Shown here piece by piece: positions 13,791 through 20,593 of a stretch of DNA of 24,649 nucleotides (the first letter of the stretch is position 1; each line of letters starts with the position of its first letter). The stretch is from a virus, in the IMG/VR virus record IMGVR_UViG_3300050121_000020, positions 1 through 24,649 of that record. The stretch is one strand, 5' to 3'. Both the position numbers and the translations under genes were made by a program. A model generated the notes under the pieces. That model was not told the DNA's origin, searched no databases, and worked only from the letters and a program-made list of their open reading frames with translations.

Positions 13791-15043
13791 TGCTGTTTAC
13801 CTCCTTCAGGCGTTCCACTTTTTACTTTCGCCATCTGATATGTATTTGCCAGCGAAGCATCTATATAGTTAAGACTCATATGCCTCACGTTGCCATCCTC
13901 AAACGGTGTCATTCCAAACAGGGCCAGGATCTGGTTGTCAGTCAGAATGCCACGGTCGCCAAGTGACGTGACGAAAGCCACTTTATTTGCCGTCGTCATC
14001 AGTTCAAGGTTGGAATAATAAAATTTGATTTCATGGCCGATGTCCTGCTCCCGCTGGGTAAAGATTGCACTTGAGAAAGCCTGCCCTAAACTGATTGCCA
14101 CCGGCTCAATAGTCTTGTTGTAGAATGCCTGGTATTTCTCGTCAGTGTAATCCCCACTCAGGATGGCCAGCGACACCCCAAACCACCGTTGTACCTTGCT
14201 ATCCAGGAACTCCATTGTGTCTTTATCGATCACCCTTGGATCGATTGTGAGCGGTGTGTACTCACCTTTCATATCCGTTGCTAGGATTGCAGTACTAGCA
14301 TCACTGTCATTAATGGTTTTCTCAAACTTCATGCGCTCGGCTTTTTGCTTATCATCATCGAGCAGGGTATTGATTTTCATGATGCCGCGGACCGCCAGGG
14401 TTGTCTTGATCGCCTTGCCTATCCCTTGTATCACCGTGTCGTTAGTTTGCAACACACTCAGAAGCGACGCATTATCCGGCTGGCCATTAAACCCGCCGCC
14501 CATAACATCTGATATAGAGAATTTTTTTCTCAGGTGAATAACGTCAGCATAAGGTAATGTAAATTGACTGCCATTATAAAAGGTCATCCGGACAAACAGA
14601 GTATCTGTTATGTCCTGTAGAAACTCAACAGTGATCGGATTGAGCGGCCAGAAGGCTGTATAGTACCGGCTTTGATTTCCCCGGGCGTCCGTTGTCACAT
14701 AGTAGGTCGGATAGATAAAGGAGTTGTAATTGAGGTACAACTGCCAGATAACCTTTTCAATAAAGTCCCGGGTACTCATCATCGGGTTAGGAGCAAACCG
14801 AAATAGACGGTTGAAGTTATCCCCCTGCAGTGGCGTCGGCAACCCGTTGTCATCAATGGTGACGTGTTGGGGTTGTAATTTACTGCATTCGGTTGCGATG
14901 CAGTCGATACAGGTCTGCACCACATCAGATGCGTAGATAGAACGCCCAAACTGGGTGAAGATCGGGCTGTATGCATCGAGAAACTTCGCAGTTGTCATCC
15001 CGCCCGATTTCACATTGTTTTTAAATAGGGTTTGTAACAGCAT
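13787..15043 (-). CDS. portal protein, HK97 family
   Basis: The 418-aa protein begins MLLQTLFKNNVKSGG, with VQTCIDCIATECSKL near residues 42-56, FIEKVIWQLYLNYNSFIYPT (about 94-113), VIHLRKKFS at about 168-176 and DSKVQRWFGVSLAILSGDYT (about 281-300). This matches the HK97/phage_portal family that forms the dodecameric DNA gate at one capsid vertex. Length is normal for the family. The ATG overlaps the stop of the small membrane protein (TAATG) and has a GAGGTGG site. The C-terminus GTPEGGKQQ is polar. Confidence 0.93.
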   Translation of the reverse strand: MLLQTLFKNNVKSGGMTTAKFLDAYSPIFTQFGRSIYASDVVQTCIDCIATECSKLQPQHVTIDDNGLPTPLQGDNFNRLFRFAPNPMMSTRDFIEKVIWQLYLNYNSFIYPTYYVTTDARGNQSRYYTAFWPLNPITVEFLQDITDTLFVRMTFYNGSQFTLPYADVIHLRKKFSISDVMGGGFNGQPDNASLLSVLQTNDTVIQGIGKAIKTTLAVRGIMKINTLLDDDKQKAERMKFEKTINDSDASTAILATDMKGEYTPLTIDPRVIDKDTMEFLDSKVQRWFGVSLAILSGDYTDEKYQAFYNKTIEPVAISLGQAFSSAIFTQREQDIGHEIKFYYSNLELMTTANKVAFVTSLGDRGILTDNQILALFGMTPFEDGNVRHMSLNYIDASLANTYQMAKVKSGTPEGGKQQ

Positions 15044-15216
15044 TATTTACCACCACCTCTTGCTGCTGCCTTGGCAAACATAAAAGAGTATGTCATGAGA
15101 CAGATACCTAAGATGCCAAACCCTGCCGGTATATAAATCAGAAACCCGCCGAGAGATAAAGAAATCACCCCGAGGGTGAAGAGAATATCGTCGATATATT
15201 TGATTATTTTTTTCAA
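15043..15216 (-). CDS. small two-segment membrane protein upstream of portal (57 aa)
   Basis: The 57-aa product starts MKKIIKYIDDILFTLGVISL from a TTG codon at 15216 with a GGCGGTGATGA site before it. It has two hydrophobic segments (about 10-30 and 32-48) and a Gly/Lys tail (AKAAARGGGK). Small membrane proteins with a 'KYIDDILF..G' start are common directly before portal genes in Bacillota phages; their role is unknown. The gene is tightly packed, overlapping the portal start by one base. Confidence 0.75.
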   Translation of the reverse strand: MKKIIKYIDDILFTLGVISLSLGGFLIYIPAGFGILGICLMTYSFMFAKAAARGGGK

Positions 15217-15228
15217 ATCATCACCGCC

Positions 15229-16944
15229 TTAACCATTTACCAGGTTCATATATTCTGTCCTGTATTGCATGAGGACCGCGTAAGCAATGATCATGGTCAC
15301 CGCTCCGTCGATCCGGTTTATGGCTTCCCCTTGTACTTTGACTGGCATTATCAAGCCCATAGAATCAATTTTGAATGCCGTGTTGGACAAACACCATCTG
15401 TCGATTGGGTTGTTATTGTAGTTGATCAGATTGCCCCGCAGGTCGGCCTCTACTAACTTCATTGGGCTGGACATCACGTGCCGCTCCTGCGGGATACGTT
15501 CCATGTCGAAGCCCATATCGGACATATCCTTTACCCAGTATTTAGCCAGGGCATTATCGTAGCCGATCTTGTATGGCCGGATGCCTAACTGCTTAACCAC
15601 ATATATAAACCAATCAGTAATCAAACTAAAGTCATTGTCATTACCAGGCGATATTTGAAGCAATCCATCACGTGCCCATTGTAGATAATCCATATGATCA
15701 TCGCTTAGGTCTTGCTTTACTTCCGGGATGAAATACTGTTGTATCATATATTTGTGCGGGTCTCCCGGGCGCATGACCATCATCCTTGCCGATACCAGGT
15801 CAGTGGTTTCTGCCAGGTCAACGGCGCCGATTCCAACACAACCACGCAGAATTTCAGGGTCAAACGTTTCCACATTAGTGATTTCCGTATCACTCAACCA
15901 GGCTGTTGCATTGTTCTGCTTAATATTAAAATCTTTGGCCAGCACGAAAGCTCGAGTCGATTTATCTGTCTTTGCTTCTTCAACCAGGCGCCGCAGGAAT
16001 GACCACTTCTTGATCGTACCTAGGCCTGGATTACTCTTCACCCAGGACTTTTCATCCTGCCATATCTCGGCCTCATTATCCTGTGTATAAATCCATATCA
16101 ACCAGCGGGGCCGCTCAAGTTGGCCGTCTAGGACCTGCCGAGCCTCAATCAGTCGGTGGTCCAGGTAGCCGTCGTTCGTAAACCCTTCTGTGGTCAACTC
16201 GAAGTACAGCGGTTCGTCCTGCGTTGATAAGGCCTGGCGGATCGGCATGATTGAGGTATCATCCCTCAGTTCGTGGCATTCATCAAACGAACCTACGCCA
16301 ATGTTACGACCCTCTTTTGCACCTGTCTTTGATGATATCTTCCTGATATTGCCCTTGTTCTTGTAGGAGAACTTGCCGCTGTGCTTCGGTTTTTTGGGGT
16401 TGCCGAAGAATATTCCCTTAATATTCTTACGGGTTACCCTGCTGACAACTGGTGATTCCTCCCGCATTGCATCAATGGCCTGAAACATCAGATCCGCTTG
16501 CTCATAGTCATTGCTACTGCAAAGAATTTTAATTCCAAGTGGGCCACAAAAAAACTCCGCAAGGTCGATGGCCCCGACCAGTGGAGTCTTACCGGATTTT
16601 CTGGAGATCAGGAGAAGGATGTCCTGGTATTTTCTTACCCAGCGACCAACCTCATCATCATAAATCTTAAAGATGTAAATGGCTTCGATAAATGCTTTCT
16701 GAAACAGCATCAGAATAAAAGGTTTGCCGGCAAAAGGCGCTTCGTAGAACTTACACTGAGTTTCGATGAACTTGATGCGCTTGTGGGCCTCAGTGAAGTC
16801 AATTTTGATGTTGGGGTTATCAAATTCATCCAGATGTATGTCCAACTGCTGCATCAATTCGTTGCCAACTATTATCTCCCCAGATTTGCACTTGGAAATA
16901 TATTCAAGCAACCAGGAGTGAGTACCATTGTGTTCAGTAATCAT
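15229..16944 (-). CDS. terminase large subunit
   Basis: The 571-aa protein is the packaging motor. The ATPase has ILLISRKSGKTPLVGAIDLA with Walker A SRKSGKT (about 114-120), a Walker B strand VGSFDE (about 217-222), and a TTEG coupling motif (about 251-254). The nuclease domain begins near VGIGAVDLAETTDL with candidate metal-binding Asp376. A second acidic cluster follows in the RNase H-like fold. It overlaps the small terminase by four bases (ATGA), so the two are co-translated. With the HK97-type head genes it suggests a cos or headful packager of the Terminase_1 type; the cut site was not identified. Confidence 0.93.
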   Translation of the reverse strand: MITEHNGTHSWLLEYISKCKSGEIIVGNELMQQLDIHLDEFDNPNIKIDFTEAHKRIKFIETQCKFYEAPFAGKPFILMLFQKAFIEAIYIFKIYDDEVGRWVRKYQDILLLISRKSGKTPLVGAIDLAEFFCGPLGIKILCSSNDYEQADLMFQAIDAMREESPVVSRVTRKNIKGIFFGNPKKPKHSGKFSYKNKGNIRKISSKTGAKEGRNIGVGSFDECHELRDDTSIMPIRQALSTQDEPLYFELTTEGFTNDGYLDHRLIEARQVLDGQLERPRWLIWIYTQDNEAEIWQDEKSWVKSNPGLGTIKKWSFLRRLVEEAKTDKSTRAFVLAKDFNIKQNNATAWLSDTEITNVETFDPEILRGCVGIGAVDLAETTDLVSARMMVMRPGDPHKYMIQQYFIPEVKQDLSDDHMDYLQWARDGLLQISPGNDNDFSLITDWFIYVVKQLGIRPYKIGYDNALAKYWVKDMSDMGFDMERIPQERHVMSSPMKLVEADLRGNLINYNNNPIDRWCLSNTAFKIDSMGLIMPVKVQGEAINRIDGAVTMIIAYAVLMQYRTEYMNLVNG

Positions 16945-17300
16945 TCGAACTCATCCAGACCGTCGTCACCATCATCAAGTGGATTCTTTGACAACACACC
17001 ATTGAGTGTTTTGATAATCACAGCGTAGGAATTGACGTTTTTCAGGTATTGCCGGGATGACTCGACCGGCTTCTGGATATCCGGGTAATTGGGATGTACC
17101 TTGACCATGCCGGTCTCAACCAATGACTGACGTAATATGGCATTCTCAGCGAAGAGGAATGCGGCGTCCATGATGAGACCACTGACTAATTGCCGTTTTG
17201 GTTCCTCAATGTCTTTGAATGTAATGGTTAATTTCTCCAATTCAGCCTGATATACGTCTTGTTTCATCTGGCCTTTTTGTGTTTCATCTGTTTTTGGCAT
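16941..17300 (-). CDS. terminase small subunit, P27-type
   Basis: The 119-aa protein begins MPKTDETQKGQMKQDVYQAE and has LVSGLIMDAAFLFAENAILR at about 38-57, NYPDIQKPVESSRQYLKNVN and a very acidic C-terminus (LDDGDDGLDEFE). A hydrophobic central helix, a 'KPVESSRQYLK.VNSY..II..L' helix and an acidic tail fit the P27 small terminase family, which binds DNA at the packaging site and hands it to the large subunit. It lies immediately before the large terminase with a 4-base overlap. Confidence 0.75.
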   Translation of the reverse strand: MPKTDETQKGQMKQDVYQAELEKLTITFKDIEEPKRQLVSGLIMDAAFLFAENAILRQSLVETGMVKVHPNYPDIQKPVESSRQYLKNVNSYAVIIKTLNGVLSKNPLDDGDDGLDEFE

Positions 17301-17404
17301 GTTTCCAAATTCCTCCAGCCGATTTGAGAATTTACGGTCTGCCCTCTACATGCAACCCTTCCACGGTCCCTTCGGATTGCTTACCATTACGTGACCGGGG
17401 GGGC

Positions 17405-18088
17405 CTAGGCCGTGTATCTATCAAACCATTGACCGATATACTTCGTCCACTCATCCTTGCGGCACCGTCTGCCCTCGTCCATCTCAAGTCTTGATAGGCA
17501 TTCCTCTTTGCTGACATCACAGAAGATTAACTCTGCCCCTAAGTTGTTGGCTAACTGATCTCTCTTGTAGTGGTCTGCATACCCTCCAACCACCCAGGCG
17601 CTTCCCCACTTGCCATACCTTGTTTTGATGTTATCTATCAGTTGATTGTGTATGCCCATCACGTTGCTGAGTAGGTTGTCGGGCTTGTCATACTCGGGCA
17701 GTAATGATACCGCCTCATACAACCTGTCCATATCAACAACCAGGTCACCCCGGTTCATGTACTGTCTGATATAGGTTGTCTTGCCTGACATCGGTGGACC
17801 GTAGACGATAGACACGCCATGTTCTGATTGATGACCGAACCGATGATGCAAACGGTCGTGACAGTCATGATCGACTATCAGGATGTTCTCGGGGTTCAAC
17901 GATACTGTTACGTCTGATACGTTCTCAGGTGTTAGTTCCTTGATGTGATGTAGTGTGCAGTCCATTGGACTACCTATCACTCTGCCGCACTCCTGGCACA
18001 CAGGGCCACGTTCTGCGATGACTACTGCCCTGAACCTCTGCCAGCATTCACGCGCATAGAATGACTTGATGATGCTATATTTCACCAT
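17405..18088 (-). CDS. HNH endonuclease fused to a P-loop kinase-like domain
   Basis: The 227-aa protein joins two domains. The N-terminal HNH part (about residues 1-90) has zinc-type CQEC (31-34), the HH pair (47-48), Asn69 and CHDRLHH (76-82). HNH proteins beside terminases are needed for cos-type DNA packaging in several phages. The C-terminal part (about 91-227) has a Walker A GPPMSGKT (97-104), VVDMDRLY (118-124) and a likely lid with Arg-rich GRRCRKDEW (206-214), as in AAA_33 or polynucleotide-kinase-like proteins. The substrate of the kinase part is unknown; DNA end repair is possible. It overlaps the preceding small gene by 7 bases. The two parts remain in one frame with no sign of a break. 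Confidence 0.85.
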   Translation of the reverse strand: MVKYSIIKSFYARECWQRFRAVVIAERGPVCQECGRVIGSPMDCTLHHIKELTPENVSDVTVSLNPENILIVDHDCHDRLHHRFGHQSEHGVSIVYGPPMSGKTTYIRQYMNRGDLVVDMDRLYEAVSLLPEYDKPDNLLSNVMGIHNQLIDNIKTRYGKWGSAWVVGGYADHYKRDQLANNLGAELIFCDVSKEECLSRLEMDEGRRCRKDEWTKYIGQWFDRYTA

Positions 18089-18267
18089 GAAGCATGAAGC
18101 CTGATCCAGGTGGTTTGCTCAATCAAGCATTTAAATGTTTCAATCGCTTGGCCCGGCGTTATCAGGTGCAACCGCACTAAACAAATAAGTGCTTTTGCAG
18201 ATAACCAGTTGATTATCTTACATGTTCTCACGTGAACTGATATCGTTAAAGATTCTGCTAACGCCAT
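18082..18267 (-). CDS. small phage protein of unknown function (61 aa)
   Basis: The product starts MALAESLTISVHVRTCKIIN and ends TTWIRLHASW. It has a hydrophobic central helix (LSAKALICLVRLHLITPGQA) that may lie in or near a membrane, and a 'TWIR' ending common in small Bacillota phage proteins. An AAGGAGATGATT ribosome binding site precedes the ATG by about 6 bases, which makes it a real gene despite its size. It overlaps the HNH-kinase gene by 7 bases. Confidence 0.6.
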   Translation of the reverse strand: MALAESLTISVHVRTCKIINWLSAKALICLVRLHLITPGQAIETFKCLIEQTTWIRLHASW

Positions 18268-18291
18268 TAAATCATCTCCTTGGTTATTCCA

Positions 18292-18744
18292 TCACCACGT
18301 TTTAAATTCGCTTTCCTGCTTTCGTATCTCCAACTCTTCCCGCTTTATATCCATGCCCTGCGGATTGTCTGCCCAGTTGTGTTTATCCTTGTTCTTCAGG
18401 AAGAAACACATGGCGGCTGTCTCTGGCCCTTTGAACTTCTTTAGCGTGACCTTTTCCACATGCTCCCCACCGTCTGGATCCTTGACGGTCTTTGCTTCGT
18501 CCGTATAATAATAATAACCAGTGGCTGCTTTAAAGAGAGAGTTTGCTACCTCTGTTACTTGCGTCTGCCGACCTTTTTTTAATACCTCAGTTAGTTCATT
18601 GTGTTTGTGTTTGTAGTTCTCCCAACTGGTCTTACCTATCCCCAGGTTCTTAATGATCTGCGCTTCAGAGAGGCCCTTATCCAGCCATTGCTCAATCTCA
18701 TAGAACCGGTCTTTAACCCGGCCCTTATATTTGCTTGTGGCCAT
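18292..18744 (-). CDS. helix-turn-helix phage protein, terminase-small-subunit-like
   Basis: The 150-aa protein has an N-terminal DNA-binding region with EIEQWLDKGLSEAQIIKNLG (about 17-36) and IGKTSWENYKHKHNEL, a homeodomain-like turn 'LSEAQIIKNLGIGKTSW'. The middle has VANSLFKAATGYYYYTDEAK (about 66-85) and the end has PETAAMCFFLKNKDKHNWAD, then an acid/basic tail. The 'ALFKAATGY.Y' and 'P.T.A..F.LKNR....W.D' elements occur in phage proteins annotated as small terminase or DNA-packaging proteins. A P27-type small terminase is also present at 16941-17300, so this is either a second DNA-recognition factor or a regulator. Ribosome binding site: AGGAGG, 7 bases before the ATG. Confidence 0.6.
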   Translation of the reverse strand: MATSKYKGRVKDRFYEIEQWLDKGLSEAQIIKNLGIGKTSWENYKHKHNELTEVLKKGRQTQVTEVANSLFKAATGYYYYTDEAKTVKDPDGGEHVEKVTLKKFKGPETAAMCFFLKNKDKHNWADNPQGMDIKREELEIRKQESEFKTW

Positions 18745-18836
18745 AGTAGTGCCTCCTGGTTATTTCTATACTGATCCGGCGTGAATGCCTTAATTGCTTT
18801 GCGATCAACTATCCGGTGCGGTTTGGGAAACATCAT
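18745..18836 (-). pseudogene. possible remnant of a phage HNH-type gene N-terminus
   Basis: A minus-strand frame starting at 18836 reads MMFPKPHRIVDRKAIKAF. The pattern FPKPhRi.D..aik is the usual start of small phage HNH nucleases, but no Cys, His or Asn motif follows; the frame runs instead into an unrelated frame of the next gene. No ribosome binding site precedes it. The end is set arbitrarily at the start of the next gene. It may be the stub of a nuclease replaced by the HNH-kinase fusion, or it may be chance. Confidence 0.25.
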
Positions 18837-19068
18837 GGAGATCACTGCCAACGCTATAAATGGTATATGGTTCTTCAACCCCGTGCCCACAGCATGCCGC
18901 CGTTGCGCCTTCGATATAGCCAAGGCAAGGGTCATAACCGTCAGGTGTTGGCATCCTACCGCACTTTATACAGGGCCTTCTGTCATCAAACAAATGGCCA
19001 TTGTCGGTATACCTCCAGATATAACCGTCCCAATAAATCTCATGGCCTCGTTGATGTGCTATTACCAA
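18805..19068 (-). CDS. small Cys-rich phage protein, putative zinc-binding (87 aa)
   Basis: The product has VIAHQRGHEIYWDGYIWRYT at its start, then PCIKCGRMPTPDGYDPCLGY and AACCGHGVEEPY. Proteins with 'YWDG..WRY.D', 'RPC..CGR.PTP.GYD.CLG' and 'AACCGHG' are widespread in phages of Bacillota. The CxxC, C and CC-H residues suggest a zinc-binding fold, but the function is unknown. I set the start at TTG 19068, which has a GAGG site 8 bases upstream; an in-frame ATG at 19113 falls inside the terminator hairpin and is not plausible. The last 15 or so residues overlap the possible HNH remnant. Confidence 0.75.
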   Translation of the reverse strand: MVIAHQRGHEIYWDGYIWRYTDNGHLFDDRRPCIKCGRMPTPDGYDPCLGYIEGATAACCGHGVEEPYTIYSVGSDLHDVSQTAPDS

Positions 19069-19090
19069 TGTCAAAACCTCGATTATTTCA

Positions 19091-19127
19091 AGTAAAATAA
19101 AAGAGCCGCCCATCTCGGACGGCTCTT
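19091..19127 (-). terminator. strong rho-independent terminator between early and late regions
   Basis: On the minus strand AAGAGCCGTCC and GGGCGGCTCTT form an 11-bp stem (one G-U) with a 5-base loop, followed by TTTTATTTTA. It lies between the late regulator gene and the first late gene, and directly downstream of a promoter-like sequence. It would stop early transcripts, and perhaps also new late transcripts unless an antiterminator acts. Confidence 0.85.
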
Positions 19128-19152
19128 CGTTGCACAGTTTTTCATCATAAAG

Positions 19153-19182
19153 AGTATAACACGGTCAATGTGCACGTGTAAA
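19153..19182 (-). promoter_or_regulatory. putative late promoter ahead of the terminator
   Basis: On the minus strand TTTACA (19182-19177) and TATACT (19158-19153) are 18 bases apart; each matches five of six consensus bases. A start near 19146 would place the terminator hairpin at about +20 to +46. The palindromes GTGCAC and CACGTG (19170-19178) overlap the -35 region, and TGCACA (19131-19136) with TGTGCA (19169-19174) flank the -10 as an inverted pair, so a regulator could bind here. The neighbouring ArpU/RinA-like protein is the obvious candidate. Confidence 0.5.
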
Positions 19183-19212
19183 GCATTATTTTTTCGCCCT
19201 GTTTTCTGTCGC

Positions 19213-19743
19213 TCAGAGAGCCTGCGCCCCATAGAACCAAACAGCCAAGATCCTGATAAGACGGCCTCTTTGACGGCACACGGTAGTCCGATCCCGTTTG
19301 ATGTCTACCCCTATATCGTCATCCGATACACCATCGAAATAATGCCTCTTGACAAGAAAATAATAAGCATCGTTTTCGATAATTTCTAGGCTTTTTTTTA
19401 TTGTGGCAATCTCATATTCGTCGGCAGCAATGGTGGCCAGGATATCCTGGATGAGCGCTTCTAGCTTTTCTTCCAACGTCAGCCGTACTCCTGAGCGGTT
19501 GAACCTGGCAATATCTTTGCTCCGTTCATGAAAACCTGACTGCTGCAGCTCTTCCAAGTGCTGTCTTTCGTCCTCTACCTTTTTGTATAGGGTAGGTAGT
19601 GCGTATAGGCGCCGCTCTGTAGCCCTGTAGGCGTCAACTGGAGCTTGTCCGGCTTGTGTGCGGCCGGCTTCTATCCCTGCCTTGACTGCTCGCGCAATTA
19701 TGGCTTCGATATTTGACTGTTGCTTCTGCTTTTTGTTCTGCAT
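19213..19743 (-). CDS. ArpU/RinA-like late transcription regulator
   Basis: The 176-aa protein has DAYRATERRLYALPTLYKKV at about residues 38-57, a long helical middle (RFNRSGVRLTLEEKLEALIQ), and a C-terminal sigma-70-region-4-like helix-turn-helix: FLVKRHYFDGVSDDDIGVDI, then RDRTTVCRQRGRLIRILAVW. This is the pattern of ArpU/RinA/LtpA regulators that switch on late genes in Bacillota phages. The ATG at 19743 has a GGGAGGAG site 6 bases away and is preferred to an in-frame ATG at 19770. The gene is the last of the early run and sits just before the late promoter and terminator, where such regulators act. Confidence 0.8.
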   Translation of the reverse strand: MQNKKQKQQSNIEAIIARAVKAGIEAGRTQAGQAPVDAYRATERRLYALPTLYKKVEDERQHLEELQQSGFHERSKDIARFNRSGVRLTLEEKLEALIQDILATIAADEYEIATIKKSLEIIENDAYYFLVKRHYFDGVSDDDIGVDIKRDRTTVCRQRGRLIRILAVWFYGAQAL

Positions 19744-19803
19744 AGCGACTCCTCCCTCTCTTTTGCCCATTCCAACGCGCTACTGACGGCTATCTCAATC
19801 TCC

Positions 19804-19938
19804 TTAGTAATTACTAACTCTTGTGATAAACAACGGTATAATCCCAAAAAGAAACCAGCCGGTGCAAGTATATTTCGGCGCAAATCCAAGCAGGCCCGGA
19901 TACCCCTTTTTGCTATCCCATTCGCGCTTGATGATCAT
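19804..19938 (-). CDS. 44-aa small protein overlapping the RusA-like gene end
   Basis: The product is MIIKREWDSKKGYPGLLGFA followed by a Cys/aromatic stretch and a short hydrophobic segment (GWFLFGIIPLFI), then VSNY. The start codon is preceded by AGGAGG with 9 bases of spacing, a near-perfect ribosome binding site, and lies 26 bases inside the RusA-like gene. This signal is stronger than for the other open frame that covers the same bases. The function is unknown; one membrane segment is possible. Confidence 0.55.
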   Translation of the reverse strand: MIIKREWDSKKGYPGLLGFAPKYTCTGWFLFGIIPLFITRVSNY

Positions 19939-20317
19939 GATAGTTCACCTCCTCAATCTCGATCGCTGTCCTCGGGTTATCTTTATCGACACCGGCGATC
20001 CTTGACCCATCCCAACTCACGATGTCCCGATCATTTACGATTATCTTTGCCCTCTCCAAGATATCCGCGGTTGATTGTTCAAGTCCTATCAAATCCGGCC
20101 AACTCCTCCGGTTCGGCATCCAGTACGATACCGTCACATGCACCTGTCCAATAAAGCGTGGCGCCCGGAAACTCAGCAGATACCAGAGGCAGGCTTCTTC
20201 ATAGCGGCGATACTGGGGAGACTGAATGATGCCGGGTTTCCCAGACCTGGCGTTCCGGATGATCTGCTCCGAGTTCTTTTTCGTCATTGGCCGCCCGGGC
20301 AGTATCAACCGGGCCAT
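19913..20317 (-). CDS. RusA-like Holliday junction resolvase
   Basis: The 134-aa product starts MARLILPGRPMTKKNSEQII; the ATG at 20317 overlaps the previous stop codon as TAATG, which confirms it over an in-frame ATG at 20395. The family pattern is present: 'PGRPMTKKNS' at the start, SPQYRRYEEACLWYL (about 33-47), PNRRSWPDL with Asp75, then STADILERAKIIVNDRDIV with Asp85 and Asp96/98. These acidic residues are the likely metal-binding catalytic set. RusA-like enzymes cut branched DNA and help resolve phage replication intermediates before packaging. It is the usual length for the family. Confidence 0.85.
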   Translation of the reverse strand: MARLILPGRPMTKKNSEQIIRNARSGKPGIIQSPQYRRYEEACLWYLLSFRAPRFIGQVHVTVSYWMPNRRSWPDLIGLEQSTADILERAKIIVNDRDIVSWDGSRIAGVDKDNPRTAIEIEEVNYHDHQARMG

Positions 20318-20583
20318 TATGCGCTCTCTTTCTGCCGGTATTTCACTGTCACACATGTCCAGCCACCTCCCTCTGCCCCTGTATTTGGTACACACACCAC
20401 ATCTCGTATATCATCCATTGGTACCCGCACAGCTTCTTCCAGCACCGTCATCCCGAGCGGTAAAACCTCTTTAAGGCGTTTCGTTACCCAGCTGGACGTA
20501 AGATTATCCTGGCCACCCCGCTCCAGCCAACGCTGCCGAGCATGTTCTGATATTTGCACCCGTGATGCTTTATATTTCGGCAT
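20317..20583 (-). CDS. small phage protein of unknown function, HARxRWxER motif (88 aa)
   Basis: The product begins MPKYKASRVQISEHARQRWL and ends in a beta strand pair (GGWTCVTVKYRQKESA). The 'ISEHARQRWLERG' helix recalls small DUF4258-type or toxin-like proteins, but the rest does not clearly fit, so no function is assigned. The ATG at 20583 has GAGGTG about 6 bases before it and is preferred to a GTG at 20592 that lies in the ribosome binding site itself. It overlaps the RusA-like gene by one base (TAATG) and follows the replication protein by 10 bases. Confidence 0.6.
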   Translation of the reverse strand: MPKYKASRVQISEHARQRWLERGGQDNLTSSWVTKRLKEVLPLGMTVLEEAVRVPMDDIRDVVCVPNTGAEGGGWTCVTVKYRQKESA

Positions 20584-20593
20584 GGGTATCACC

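Noticed and set aside
17332-17520. A 62-codon minus-strand frame after the HNH-kinase gene
   Set aside because: It is mostly out of phase over the C-terminus of the HNH-kinase gene and has a biased Arg/Pro composition. The bases at 17301-17404 hold no convincing gene.
19698-19889. A 63-codon minus-strand frame from a TTG start between the RusA-like and late regulator genes
   Set aside because: It has no ribosome binding site, overlaps 46 bases into the regulator gene, and competes with the 44-aa frame at 19804-19938, which has a near-perfect AGGAGG site.
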